The translations under genes and the position numbers were made by a program. This document shows, piece by piece, positions 49,277-62,033 of a stretch of DNA of 64,000 nt (its first letter is position 1; every line of letters starts with the position of its first letter). Source of the DNA: Ziziphus jujuba. Lineage: Eukaryota > Streptophyta > Magnoliopsida > Rosales > Rhamnaceae. The notes under the pieces were generated by a model. It saw only the letters and a list, made by a program, of their open reading frames with translations, was not told where the DNA came from and ran no database searches. The DNA lies in contig NC_083388.1 in the NCBI RefSeq assembly GCF_031755915.1, positions 20,920,001 through 20,984,000 on the forward strand, in the 5' to 3' direction.

Positions 49277-52200
49277 ATGGATGGTGATTCGTGGAGCGCT
49301 CGTCTTTCCTCTGCCTCTAGGCGTTATCAGTCTGCTCTTCAATCGCGATCTGGTAAAGCTCAATTAAGCAACTTTCCCCTTTTTATTTTCTTATCCAATG
49401 ATCCATTGTTTGGTTTCTTAGCTGAGCAAGAAGGTTGGTCTTTTTTGTGATATCTCGGTTTGCTTAACACCATACGATTTAATGGCGTTCACTGAGGTTA
49501 ATGCAAATTTTTGGGTTAAAATTTTTTTTTTTTTTTTTTTTTGGTTTTTTGGGTTGTGGTTTTGGGGGGTTTTGATATGTGCAAGTCTTTGTGTATATGA
49601 AAATTATGGCCTTGCGCACGGCTAAATTCGTTTCTTTTCAGTGTTCAATATTGGTAATTTTCGAAATTTATAATTTCTAAAAGCAAGTCTGGGTTTTTGG
49701 GGTTAGTTTTATGTTCTTCTGTATGTTTTATGAATTTTGCAAATAATTCAGAAAAATTCTGTGTGTGCAGATATGTTCATGGGTTTTGAAGAAATTGACG
49801 GGGATGATGATATAAGGGAGGAGTTTCCGTGCCCATTCTGCTCTGAGTATTTTGATATTGTTGGATTGTGCTGCCACATTGATGAAGAGCATCCAGTGGA
49901 GGCAAAGAACGGGGTATAGTTCTTTTTTTATTGTTCCACCAAGACTCATAATTTCCTTATGTTTACGATAAATGAGTGAGCATATCTTTCTCTTTGTTGC
50001 TTGCATGAGTACAAGGTGTATAATGGACGTAGTTTTCCAGAGAAGTATGTTTATCATCAACTACTAAATCCTTTTTCTTATGAGAGAAGTACTAATAAAT
50101 TTAAGATATTAAAAAAGGTGCTGATACAGGTTTTGCTTACTCACGTCAACATAGCCTAGAAATCTAACAGGGGGATTTTTTCTGAAACCTCAATTAGTTA
50201 AAATTTTCATCATGTAAGGGAGCAATCGTGGTCTCAGTGCCTTCCGCTCCAAATAGTTGGGGGAAGATAGTTTAAAGATCTTTTTCTAGGGTTCAATTTT
50301 TTACTTTTCCAAGTGTTCTAAATCATGTGTACTTTTGGTCTTGTATTCAGTAATATGATCTATTTATTAACTAATATCTTTATATTTCTGTGTAAAACAT
50401 GGAGACAGAAACCATTAGTTCATTCAGTGTTTGGGTGAGTGGCACCTTGAATGAGTATTAATTGTGCTGATAAGATGGACAGTGCTGCTAATCAGCTATT
50501 GGGGGTTTGATGCCTTATAGAGCTATGTACCTTCATGTGATACAGTGTCTTGAGCTCATAAATGGAGTGAATTTGGTCGGTTGAATATCACTGATGGGAT
50601 TTCATGGGATATTTTGTTATATTGGTGTGCTCATATGAGAGTCTAATGACTACTTTCTTGCCACATATTTTATATTTATTTTCTTTTTTATTCCAATTAA
50701 AAGTGATCGCTTATTGAATCTCCCATTTGCAGGTGTGTCCAGTTTGTACAATGAGGGTGGGGGTTGATATGGTTGCACATATAACCCTACAACATGGGAA
50801 CATTTTCAAGATATCCTTTTGTTTGAGTTGTTATGTGCTACTGATGAATGTTGTTATATTTTGTTGCCTAATCAACTTTTTGATTCATTCCATGTTAATT
50901 TCTTGAGTAATCCACATTTCATTTGCTTGATAATAATTTTTTTTTTGCATAGAGGCTGACAAATATGCAAAACTATGCTATACAAATCCTTAAAGAACCG
51001 TATTATTAATTTATTGATCATGCTCAAGAATATCTTCTTTGCCTAGCAAGGAAGTTGGTTTTCACCTTGCCTTTCTTCAGTTTGTCTAACTGAACTCTCT
51101 CTTTTTGTTGCTTTATCTTTGTCATCCGAACAACCAGGAGACCGTAAAATATATCAGTTATTGGTGAAGGCAAATATGCTATTTTTGTAAAATGAGTTTA
51201 ACTTTTCTAAACAAAATTTAATAACCATTCTCCTAACCTTTTATGAACTATTTTCAAATTCCTTCATATTAATGCACATAAATTTTCAATTTTCATATGC
51301 TTATTACTTTGGTCTTATGTTTTGCATCAGTGGATAATCAGATAAAATGGCCTAGTGCTTGTATTCCTTGACCAATACTTACATGCAGCGCAAAAGAAAA
51401 TCACGGAAAGGTGGATCTCATTCAACACTATCTTTATTGAGGAAAGAACTGCGGGAAGGGAATTTACAGTCTCTTTTTGGGGGCTCTTCTTGTATAGTTT
51501 CCTCATCCAATGTTGCACCCGATCCATTGTTGTCATCTTTCATTTTGCCTATGTCTGATGATTATGTTAGTGTTCAACCTCCTTTTTCAACTGAAACAAG
51601 CTCAGTCAAGAAAAGCACAGATGAGAATGTATCACAAAGGTAGGTTATTGAATGTTCAACTGTTCTTTTATATGTTTTTTCTTGTAGTGTTTAAAATAAT
51701 TTCACTAAAATCCACTAAATGATGATGCACCTTGCTGTAGCAGTTTTGTTGTATAGCATTACACAGTTGAAGCTTGTGCAAATGCTGTCCTTATTAGATA
51801 ATGATTGCACTCACTCTGTCTAATGATTGTAGAAATAGCTAACAGCATGATAATAATATTTCCTTTCTTATAACTGACATGAGAAATTCAAAAACCTTTT
51901 GTGATTGGTGTTTTGTATGTGGCGAAAATACCAATTCTAGCCACTGGCATAGGTTAAAAGCTCTCATTGCATTAAGTTAATGAGAAAAGAAAATAACTCT
52001 TAATTGATTGACTACCTGTCATGCAGATTTTTTACTGGATTGGATTCAAGTTTTACGTAAAACCCTTCAAAATTCAAATTTTGTTGGTTTTTCCCACCTA
52101 AGAAATTTGGTTCCTGGAAAATTTGGTCTCCTTCCTTTCGTGCGTTTCTTGTTTGTTTATGGTAGTAATTGTTGTCTGCTATTTATTTGATTGGCTCTTT

Positions 52201-54074
52201 TAGTCTGGTTAGAAAGATAAGTTTTTTAGTATGTTGGTTTTCGGGCTACCATTTACCAACATACCCTTCTTGCCTCAAGAATAAGTTAAATGCTAGACCT
52301 AGAATAAACTGTTTTGCAATTCAACTAGATAATAAGATGGTATTACCCTCATCCTTTCTGTAATTCAGGGAAGCATTGGCTCCACTACAAAAGATACATT
52401 GAAGTGATCTTAAATAGTTTTCCTCCTTTCTGTAATGCAAGGATCCAAGAGGGGTACTGAAATTTGGAGATTTCTGATGTTGGAATTAGGGTGGTAATCT
52501 TAGGATTACCATTATCAACCTCTAATTTGCAAATTTGCAAATTTTAGAACACATTATGCAATTTTATTGTAATAGTTAAGGTATGGTCTTTTCCTTCTTT
52601 TTGTAGTGCGAGGAAGCATTGACTTCACTACAAAAGATACATTCAAAAGATTTAAATAGGGGTTCTGAAATTTGGTGGTTTCCAAAGTTGGAATTAGGGT
52701 GGGAATCGTGGCGTTACCATTGTCCACCTCCAATTTGCAAAATTAAGTACATATTATGCAATTTTATTGTAATAGTTCAGGCATGGTCTCCATGTTAGGC
52801 AAGATGAAGCTGAATGGAGTTAATTTTGTACTATAAAAAATTGATCTATTAAGGAATTATTCTTGTATTAAATGCTTTATGTGGTGTGTTTGTGGCTTGA
52901 ATACTTTTCCAGGTGTCTTCATTTTATGATCTTTTTTTGGTAGCCATTTAGTTGGATTAGACGCTTGGCATGGTGCTAGCCAGGCAAGGTGGCCTTATCA
53001 ATTGTGTCTCTCATTTGGATATGATTATCAATAGTTTCAATAGTAGAGCATTGAATAACCTGTGTGTGGAGACAGGAAAGATTGTGCTCCAATATACTCC
53101 CGTATAGGGCAAAAAAAATCCTTAAGTGGCATCCTTTTACATGCATAATAACTCCCCTGCCCATTCATTTACTTCCTGCATTGATGCCCAGATCACTACA
53201 GAAATTAAATCGAATTAGTGTATCTGGGTTAATCTAATCCGAGGTTTAGCTGAATGCCTTGCCATCGTAGGAATTCTTATTCTGTCTTCTTACCATGTGG
53301 AAGTTTAGGAAAGGGAGTCTTGTTGGGGACCGCCCCCCGGGGGGGCGGGGGGGGGGGAGGAGGGCGGGCGGGGAGGTTGCATTTGATGGGATTGTTAAGT
53401 TACAGTAGACAGAAAGCATACTAAGCAGACACGGATATACATGCATCATGATGTGATGTGACAGATTGACCATCTATTAAATTCCTTTTTTTTTTTTTTT
53501 TTTGTGTGTAAATTGTGAAACCATATGTAAGACTGACGACCACCTCTCTGCACAAACTCATTGTGTTTTAGAAATTTATGCCCATTTACTATACGAGTGC
53601 TTTTGATGAAAGGATGTGGTATGCATTTGAAACAGAGGCCAAAAGCAGGACGCTGTGGTTGGTCATTTAAGATACTTTTAAGGGATGTCCCTTTAATTTC
53701 TGCTGATTATACTAGGCAAAAGTAAAAGTTCTGCTGATTATTAAAAGAGCCTCATACAATAGCACTTTCATTAAAGAGAACATCATTAGCAAGTAGCAAA
53801 TAAGCACTTCTGGCTCTTCCTTGCTTTTGCAATTCAACTTCCAGTTTATTTCCTACTTTTATTATGTCACACTATGACCCGTCCATCGTTTGATATATTC
53901 TAATTCATATATTATTTTATAGTAATTCAAATTTTCTGTGGCTAACTGGTTCTCTTCGGGTTCAGAAATCGGCAGTCACCTCCGCTATCAGTCAAGGATA
54001 AGGAAGAGAAGGCAAAAAGGTGTCAGTTTGTTCAGGGGCTGTTATTGTCTACCATTCTTGATGATGGTTTATGA
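49277..54074 (+). CDS. DI19: Di19-type zinc-finger protein (drought-induced 19)
   Basis: Di19 proteins are nuclear transcription regulators responding to drought, salt and ABA, often phosphorylated by calcium-dependent kinases. Five exons (49277-49352, 49771-49913, 50733-50810, 51383-51639, 53966-54074) give 220 residues, the usual length. The N-terminus MDGDSWSARLSSASRRYQ is a family hallmark. The first C2H2-like finger is CPFCSEYFDIVGLCCHIDEE with its His pair, the second CPVCTMRVGVDMVAHITLQH. The basic motif MQRKRKSRKGG follows as a nuclear signal, then a conserved C-terminal region ending LLSTILDDGL. The third intron begins ATATCCTTTT and ends TTAC, preceded by TTCCTTGAC: a U12-type AT-AC intron. 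No GT-AG choice there gives the conserved GNIFKMQRKRK joint. The fourth intron is 2.3 kb and holds a duplication and a GC-rich block. Confidence 0.93.
50811..51382 (+). other. U12-type AT-AC intron in Di19
   Basis: The 5' end is ATATCCTTTT, the consensus of minor-spliceosome AT-AC introns. A branch-site match TTCCTTGAC lies at about 51364-51372, roughly 10 nt before the 3' end AC (51381-51382). Removing it joins AAG to ATG CAG in phase 0 and restores the conserved Di19 sequence. Confidence 0.88.
52367..52790. repeat. Imperfect tandem repeat of about 220-240 bp in Di19 intron 4
   Basis: Copy 1 (52367-52590) and copy 2 (52611-52790) both run from AGGAAGCATTG-like sequence through CACTACAAAAGATACATT, GTTGGAATTAGGGTGG and ATTATGCAATTTTATTG to a GGTCT end, with indels between. 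Confidence 0.8.
53322..53376. other. GC-only block inside Di19 intron 4
   Basis: About 50 bp almost purely G and C, with a palindromic core around CGCCCCCCGGGGGGGCG and a long G run, in an otherwise AT-rich intron. It could form a hairpin or G-quadruplex, or be an assembly error. Confidence 0.7.
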
Positions 54075-55267
54075 AGTACATAATGGATGCTGCGGTGGAC
54101 TGAGACTTCGCAACGAAGTGACCTACCATCAATGGTTTAGTTGTAGCGAATATGCCAATGTATTAAACACAAGTGTGGTGAATAAGTTGTAGGATTGAGT
54201 GTAATTTATGTCGCATGTGAACTTTAGTTTCTAGCAGTGAACAAACCTCCGTCTCATGTGTTATTTTCACATCATCATGAAATTAGTAAAATGAGGGAAA
54301 AAAATAAAAAAAATTTCTTTACGTTCGTAGCCTCCAATTCTCTTGCCATTTATGCATTCAATTATCGAAGGCAATAAAAACGAAAAGAAGCCACCAAAGG
54401 CTATAAAAACAAAAAGAAGCCATACATTTGTTGTGTTTATTGTCAATTGGAGTTGGTCGCTTAGAATTTGTTTGATTGCTAGCTTTATGAAGTTTTGGAC
54501 TTGGACTTTATGTGGTCCTCTTAGAGAAATTCTGGACTACAATGGTTATAAGTTATAACCGCGTACACTCCTCAACTTAAAAAAACAAAACAGCGTATAT
54601 ACCGTTGCGTTGTATTTAACTAATCTGTCTCTCAACTTTTTGAACATGGCAGGGTTTAACAAATCGTTTCCCAGATTTTCTGATCTTGGAAAAGCATCTC
54701 ATAATCATTTTGTCTCCGATTGACCAATAGAATCATGCTACTAATAGAAAATTAGCAACGAGACATAATCATTACCATCATTGACCTCCCCTAATCTCTC
54801 CATACCTAAAAAGGAGTTTCGTTGAAAGAGATATAAAGAATGAACAAAAATCCAACGTGAATGCATAAAAATTCAACGTAAGAATCTAGAATAAACGTAG
54901 AAAAAATTTTAAAAAATAAATTAAAAATATAAAAAACGGCGTGCCCTTAACAATTTGACGCCGGACTACTATATGTTTCTGTGCTATTGAGGCATTCCAC
55001 TCCCTTTTCCTAGAAAGAAAAATTGTTGGGTCAAGGGGGCTTATTAAATGCAAGGACTTAAAATTAAGAGAGAAAAATACATGAATCTTCTTCCTACCTA
55101 AATAATTATTAAATGAGATCATATAAGAATGGAACCCTTTTTTTTGTTTTTTTTTTTTTTTTTTTTTTCTGTTCAATGTCAGTGAATTACTTCTATAAAC
55201 AAGTTAAAACAATTTTTAATTTTGCCTAAACTCCTAGCAAAAAAAGGGTGCTCAGGAAAGACATTTT
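54075..55267. other. Gap between convergent Di19 and RING-PHD genes
   Basis: 3' flanks of both genes. AT-rich, with a long poly-T tract at about 55139-55168. No gene is supported. Confidence 0.55.
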
Positions 55268-58004
55268 TTAGAGTCCTAAACTCAGCCATTGCTGCGACAG
55301 TTTTGCATCCAGGATCCTCTTCACCACATCCCCTATAAAAGAATCAAAACAAGATGAGCAGCAGCCTCTCATCAGACTTGTCATACCACCGGTCGATAAC
55401 TCAATGTGGGAACAGATGGATGGCTGGGGCACAGGAACAACCTCGCTACTCTTGTGCTCCAGCCCACATGCAGCTAAAATGGTGTGTGAAGAACTCCTAG
55501 CAATGTCTTTGAATGTACTTTGGCCTGAATGAAAGAACAAAAAACACAGTTCTGAGAATTTCTATAGGCACACTAGATAGAAATTCTGCTTAAAACATAT
55601 CTACAACGCATAGAATAATGAAACCCATTTTAATTTTAGACTCTACTGTGGTAAAATCAAAATGAGAAAGAAAATGAACTAAACGATGCTATAAAGGCGG
55701 TTCAACTTCACATACCTAACTGATTATCTCGGGACAAGTTCTTCAAATGGCTTTTGACCACAGACTGTAATTGTTCTTTTGCAATTTGAAAATCACTATC
55801 TTGTCTATTAGCATTAGGTCTATTGCTCCACTGATGGAGTTGCTCATGACCTGATAGCGAACTCATTCCTGCAAGTCCAGGCCATAATGTTCCATTTAAA
55901 GGTCTATTAGCAGATGCAGGAGTTGAATCTTGAACTGCTTGCCCTCTCAACTGGTTTAATCTTGGAGAAAAGAAATTGTTATCTTGCACTTGTGGTGAAG
56001 GATTGTCCTGTAATCTCTCCTCGAAGAATGTGTGATATGATGCTTCCCTTTCTAGTGTGCTTGTGCATTGTACAATTGTTTCTCTCACTTGATCAATTTG
56101 AGAATTTAAGAGCTCACTACTCAAGTTAACAGCTGAATTCCCCTCAGTTCTACCAGCCATATGATGCATTCTATTAACAGAAAGGAGTTGTTGTATATGA
56201 CGGTGTATCATTCGTCTCCCTGACAGGGTTGGTGCTCCAGGTCCAGCTACTGGATAAGATGCTTGAAAATCACCAGCAGGAAATCTAGGAGATGGAAGAT
56301 CGGCAAATCCTTGAGTAAATGATGTACGAGGTGAAGACACCGAATTAAGGTCTAAACCTTCAACCATATAGTTTGTGACAGGTGATGCTCTGGACAAGTT
56401 GCTGTCTGCTGTCCTCTGATCAGATAAACGAGCCTGAGCAAAAGAACTTGAGGATCCCAGAGCAACCGGTCTACAAACTTCACAGTACCAATTATCGACT
56501 GGTACTTCCCGCCCAAGACCAACGCAATATGTGTGTGCAGGTGAATCACATAGGTCACATAGCAACATGAGGCCGTCATCCCCACCTTCATGGCATTCAG
56601 TGCAAATTACATTCTCATAAGGATCGAGATAACTCCTTAGTTCTTCCTCAGATGGTTGATAGACCTGTGTATAGAAAATGATGCTATTTAGAAACCTATT
56701 CAAGGAAAGATAACTTTATAAACCAATAATGCGACAGAAAAAGGAAAATGACAGCACACCTGATCACGTTCAGGGACTGGTATCACCACTTCTCTCAAAT
56801 CTATTCCCATTGCACATCTTGCAGGCTTGCTAATTGTCTTAAACCTCTGCTTGCACAAAGGACAACGGGATTCGACTTTTGCCCATTCCATAATGCATGT
56901 AAAACAGAAATAATGAGTGCAACAATTCAGTGTTCCCTTAACTCTTCTTTTATCTTCTTCAGATAGACAAATTCCACAGACCTGCTTTCCAACCTCAGTC
57001 TTTACTTCCTCTACTATCTTCTCCTTACCCTTCCTTGCAGGGGGTTTCTTTTGCTGTTGCAAAACTCCATCCTCCACCTCCAGAAATTTATCATTGGAAA
57101 CTGATGAATTTCTCATACTAGTTCTAGAATTTCCACACAATTCCTTGGCTTCTCTTACCTGTTCTCTTTCTTCCTCAGAGATGGTGTACTCAAAATCAGA
57201 TGATCCAGAAGACACCAAATCTGAATCTGATGGTGCCACATATCTCCTCTTTTTCCGACCTCTTTTTCTCCCATTATTTTCTCTTACATCTGGGCTACTG
57301 TCAATAAAATTACACTCATCTTCAAATCTTACTCTCCTTCTCGTTCCACTAGTTTTTCTTCCTTTCTTTCTTAGTGGCTTTTTTGAAACCAGAGATTTCC
57401 TCCTTTTCCGACCTCTTACACGACCATTTTTCCGGTAACCCCGCTTGCCTACTTTTACATTATTTTTCTTCTTTTTCACCCTTACTTCTTCTTCCCCAGA
57501 CCAATCCTCTTCATCTGGTGTGAATTCCTCATCATCATAATAATAATCATCATCATCATCATCATCAGTGTCATCTTCCTCTTCTTCTTTATACACTAAC
57601 CTTTTCCTCTTTTCCAACTGTTTAACTCCATTTTTCTGCTGACCAGAAAAACCTCTAGACACCTTTGATCTAACTGTCTTTTTTACCCTTTCCATTTCTT
57701 CTTCTTCCTCCTCCTCCTCATCCACAATAAAGCTATCGAAAGACTTTCTGGCTTTTGATCCTCCAGCCTTTCTCACCTTTTTCACTTCCTTTACCTCATC
57801 GTCTTCAACGACATTATGAAAGCTCTCTTCCGATGCACATCCATCTAAGGAAGAACAGTAATCCTCATCCCAATCATCAGAAACTTCATTTTCTTCATCA
57901 GAAACCACATAATCCTCATCCGAATCGTCAGAACCTCTATCCTTTGTCCGGAACTTTGTCTTATTAAATTTACGCTTGCAGCTAGCCTTCCCTCCCCTTA
58001 CCAT
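55268..58004 (-). CDS. RING and PHD finger protein, probable chromatin-linked E3 ubiquitin ligase
   Basis: Three coding exons on the minus strand (58004-56760, 56664-55716, 55524-55268) give 816 residues. The first roughly 330 residues are low-complexity and highly charged: Asp/Glu runs (codon repeats near 57528-57572) alternate with basic patches such as GRVRGRKRRKSL, likely nuclear signals. A RING finger spans about 343-385 (CGIC ... CCTHYFCFTC ... CPLC). A PHD finger spans about 436-479 (CTEC ... LLCDLCD ... HTYC ... WYCEVC). The RING-then-PHD order resembles PHRF1-like proteins and Arabidopsis At4g10940 (from memory). RING suggests ubiquitin ligation and PHD histone-tail reading; targets are unknown. 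The ATG directly follows an acceptor (GGGACAG/ATG). A matching donor (CTCAG/GTACCG at about 58891) points to an untranslated first exon. Confidence 0.9.
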
Positions 58005-60492
58005 CTGTCCCTTGCATACAAATAATGGCCAAAAAGAACAAACATCAAATACAAGATAACATATTCACCAGGAAAAATAAAAATAAAAATCAACTACAAG
58101 ATAGCACAAATATAAAATATTTGCAAATTCACCAGCCAGAGGATAGCACAAATATAAAATATTGGTAAATTCACCAGCCAGAGGTCCAGAACCCATAACC
58201 AATTCCAAAATTTTGAAATCCAATCGAACATAACAAGTTTTAACACTTCTTAACTTAAAAAATTAAAATAAAAAATAAAAAATAAAAATAAAAAAAAGGT
58301 CCTCGCTTCATCTCTATTCAAATGGGGCAAGAAAATTTGTTCTATCTAATATGCAAATTGAAACAGTAGCCAGGCCAATATTTGCTGATAGCTGATCTAT
58401 TTTATAACCAAAAATATTTTTAAATATTATTTATAAAAAAAATAAAATAAAAAAATAGCCGGATAAATCTTTTGAAAATTCTTCAAATCACAACAAAATT
58501 AAAACAAAGAATTAAAAACCAGTGCATCACCAACAAAATTAACCATTACAAAACAGCTTTCCCATCTTCCAATTCTGTTCCTCCTTTTTTCGAGGTTAAA
58601 TTAATCCAGAATTGCAATAAAATTCCGTAGAAAGTCAAAATCATCTTCCACAAACCAAAAAATTACCACCAGAAAGATCAAAGAAATCCAGATTATAAAA
58701 AAAAAATAAAAAAAAAATGAGCGACAAAATCTGAACGCAAAACATAAATCGATCAGAAATCTATCGTATCCATAACATACACATATACATACATCTCTCA
58801 CATCATAAACGCCACAAGAAACTGCTGAGATAGAAAGAAGAAAAAGGACGAAAATGAAAAAAAAAAAAAAAAAAAAAGGGGTTTTCGGTACCTGAGAGGA
58901 GGAGGAAGAAGAAAGTAAACGGAAACAATGGAAAATATTTTCCGATTTTTTTTTTTTTTTTTGGGGGGGGTGGTTTTTGTTTTCGTTTTATATTTATAGT
59001 CCCACACTGCGTTCTATTGAGAACGCGTCCGGTACACTTACGGCGTACGCAACTTCGCGTCCTCATTGGATGTTTCCTTATCCTAAATTACCGAATCACC
59101 CTTCAGCTACCGGGCCGTTAATATTCTAACTTTAACGATTTGTCTTTTATTTATTTATCTCCTTTTATAAACTTTCAAGATTTTCATTTTGAGAGCACAA
59201 AAATTATTTCAAATAGTATGGTATTAATATTTCTTTTATTATAAAATAGATGAAAAAAATATTAATTAACAAAATACTGCTCGAGAAATTCAAAGAATAT
59301 AAAATATACCCATGAGACTATGATCTTGTGCCTCATATAAAATCACATGCTAAAATTGATTTAAAGTCACTTAAATAATGAAATTTTTTAAATAAAAAAA
59401 AATAATGATTTCGTCAAACAAAAAAATGATGAATTCACAAAGCCATGTAATGTCCGGACATCAGGAAGAATATTTATACGGTGCGAATCGCTTCACACTT
59501 TTATTATCAGATAAAAACAGTATTAACAATAATTTTTTTAATACAGATTCATATACAGATATTCCGTACTATCTATTAATTTAAATAGTCACATATATAT
59601 ATATATATTTTAACCATGAAGTACTGTTGATTTTTTTTTTTTTTAATTAGTACATGTCTGAAGAAAATGAAGTACTGTTGAATTTTTTATTTTTTTTGAA
59701 TTAGTACTGTCTTTCTTTTAAGAGAAGAAAAAAAGAAAAAAAAAATTTATATATATATATATTATATGACCCCACTGTTTTTGTATTTTTTGGAAGGACC
59801 CACTGTTTTAGTAGAAAACAAAACAAAAAGGTTAAATAGGAAATGAATAAATAAATAAAGTAAGGTATTTGTGTGCTAATTATTGTTTTAATCGAATATA
59901 CCAAAAATGCCCTTGCAACTGGTTGAGCAGTTCAACCGTAATTTTGACTTTTTAGAGGTTTTGGAATGTACGCTGATGCTCACCTTGTCATGTGGATAAA
60001 AAACCCATCGGGGCCGTACAAATTTAAGATATTTGGAAGAAAGATCACGACCGCTGAATTTTAGAGACGTTGATGTATGATTTATCTCGAAAACACACGT
60101 GTAAGGTGAAGATTACGAAAGCAGTGATGGAGTTTGGGCGGTGCTGATACTTGCAATTTATTGTGAGGATGCTTTTTGGCTTTGTTTGGACAGCGAGGCT
60201 TTTTTGGAAACCACGTGCTGCCATGAAGTTGATTCCACATCCACCTCCGGAGCACTTTGCATTTGCAATTTTGTCCAATTTATATATGTCCATTTCCTCC
60301 ACCAACATAGCCCAAGCAAATGTTGCCTGCAAAATTCTCTGCCAAAGAAATTCGAAAAGAAAAAAAAATCAGAAAATCCTAATTACTTGTAAGAGGTTTT
60401 TTTTTATTTACTTGTAAAAGTCACTCAAACAGCCTCGAAAAAATTGCAATATAATATAAATTGTGTTTGGAAAAAAATTTAATAAATTTGAA
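58005..60492. other. 5' region of the RING-PHD gene and AT-rich spacer
   Basis: 58005-58891 is probably a 5'UTR intron, and the untranslated exon lies from about 58892 up to roughly 59.0 kb. The rest is spacer, with an (AT) run near 59584-59607 and a GC-richer segment at about 60.0-60.3 kb containing CACGTG-type cores. Its frames are not recognised as genes. Confidence 0.5.
58101..58184. repeat. 42-bp tandem duplication in the RING-PHD 5'UTR intron
   Basis: ATAGCACAAATATAAAATAT begins at about 58101 and again at about 58143. Both copies end AATTCACCAGCCAGAGG, with small differences. Confidence 0.85.
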
Positions 60493-62033
60493 GGTAAATT
60501 ATACAAAACCTCCTTAAATTCACTAACACTTACAAGTAACCTTATGATATTATATAAAACGCCATCAAACTATTAAAAACTCACAAATTAAAGATAAATT
60601 ATACATCAAGACAAAATTATCTTTTTAAAAAAAATCTAAAATAAAATTTTAAAATTTAAAATTACTTAAATATCAATAATGAATAAATTCATTTAATTAA
60701 TATTATTATTTATTTTTAATATTTTATGTTTTGATAAAAATATTAATTTTAATATTTTTGAAGAAACTATTTTTTTAACAATTAATATTGTTTAAAGAAA
60801 AAATTATTTTTAATACTTTTTGCACGAAACTATTATTTGAATACTTTTTGAAGAAAAATTATTAAAAAAATAAACTAACTGTAAAAATTGTATAATAGGT
60901 GTACCAAAAAGCAACGGTACACGTATCAATGCATTTTATTTAGTCAATATTCAAACCAATCTAATATTGAATTTTTTATTATTCAATCCAATCCATCAAG
61001 TGTAAAACAAAATAAATAAATAAAAATAATCCAATTTTAATAAATTTGGATTGATTGTTTTTATTAGTTTGAATTGAATCAAATTTTACCCAATTCAAAT
61101 CAATTTTCAATATTTAAATTTATAAATTTATATAAAATCTTTATTAACTATACTAATTAAATAAGTATCAATCATAGCATGCTGCTCTTTTGCATATAAG
61201 ACAGTATGAGGTTTTGTTCAAAAATTCCTTTGGAGATTATTCATTTTATGATTGTTCCCACTAACACACACACACGTTTAATTTAAAGTTATTTTTAATT
61301 TTAAAAGCAACCATTTTAAAAAAATATATCGGTTGTTAAGTAAGATTGAATATAAAGTAATATTTGCTAATAAAATAGACTGTATACACTTATCTTGGTA
61401 ACATCACACTATTTTATCCATAATCATCATAATTTATTCTAGTGTATTTTTTTACTGATTTTGTCACTTCTTGTCTTGCATCTTTCAAGCTCATAGATTT
61501 TAAAATACATAAAATTATTATATAATTTTTAAAATTAATATATCAATAACGAACACATACTCATAACATTAAAGCTAAATTAATTTATTCCAAAAAATAT
61601 AAACTAAAAGAAATGAACGGGTTCAAATAGGCTAAATAATGAATAATCAACAACTATATCCAAAATAAAAATAAATAAATAAATAACAAACTCATACAAC
61701 TAATAAATTGTTAACATATTATATACTTATTGGATTATTTCAATTTGGATTGGTTATTTTGAAATACCAATAAAAATATCAAAATCGCCAGTTTAATAAT
61801 ATTAATTCAAAAAAATTGAATTAAATTTGTTAATTTTATTGGATAAGTGAGATAATTTTTCACGCCCCTAACCCAAATGACAATTAAAATAATTTTTAGC
61901 ATTTAATTGGCTTTAAGGATGAAATGTGTTGTATATCCATAATCATTGTTGAAGAGTTTATTTGTTGTTTTGACAGTATAAGAAGGTTATTTGTAAATGT
62001 CAAGTAATGTATAAGACTTTGTATAATTTATCG
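60493..62033. repeat. Large AT-rich fold-back element, about 1.5 kb
   Basis: The left end GGTAAATTATACAAAACC (60493) and the complement of the right end CGATAAATTATACAAAG (ending about 62033) start imperfect inverted repeats of about 60 bp. The arms share ACTTACAAGTAACCTTATGA in the left arm and ATTTACAAATAACCTTCTTA in the right. There is no transposase frame inside. The family is not identified. Confidence 0.55.

Noticed and set aside
56917..57438. 173-residue plus-strand frame
   Set aside because: Antisense of the charged region of the RING-PHD gene.
60045..60417. Frames of about 80-95 residues on both strands in a GC-richer segment
   Set aside because: No motif, no start context and no consistent splice sites; a non-coding transcript is possible but unsupported.
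60895..61871. Possible nested hAT element from TAGGTGTACC to CACGCCCCTA
   Set aside because: The ends match poorly and the 8-bp flanks (TTGTATAA and ACCCAAAT) do not agree.
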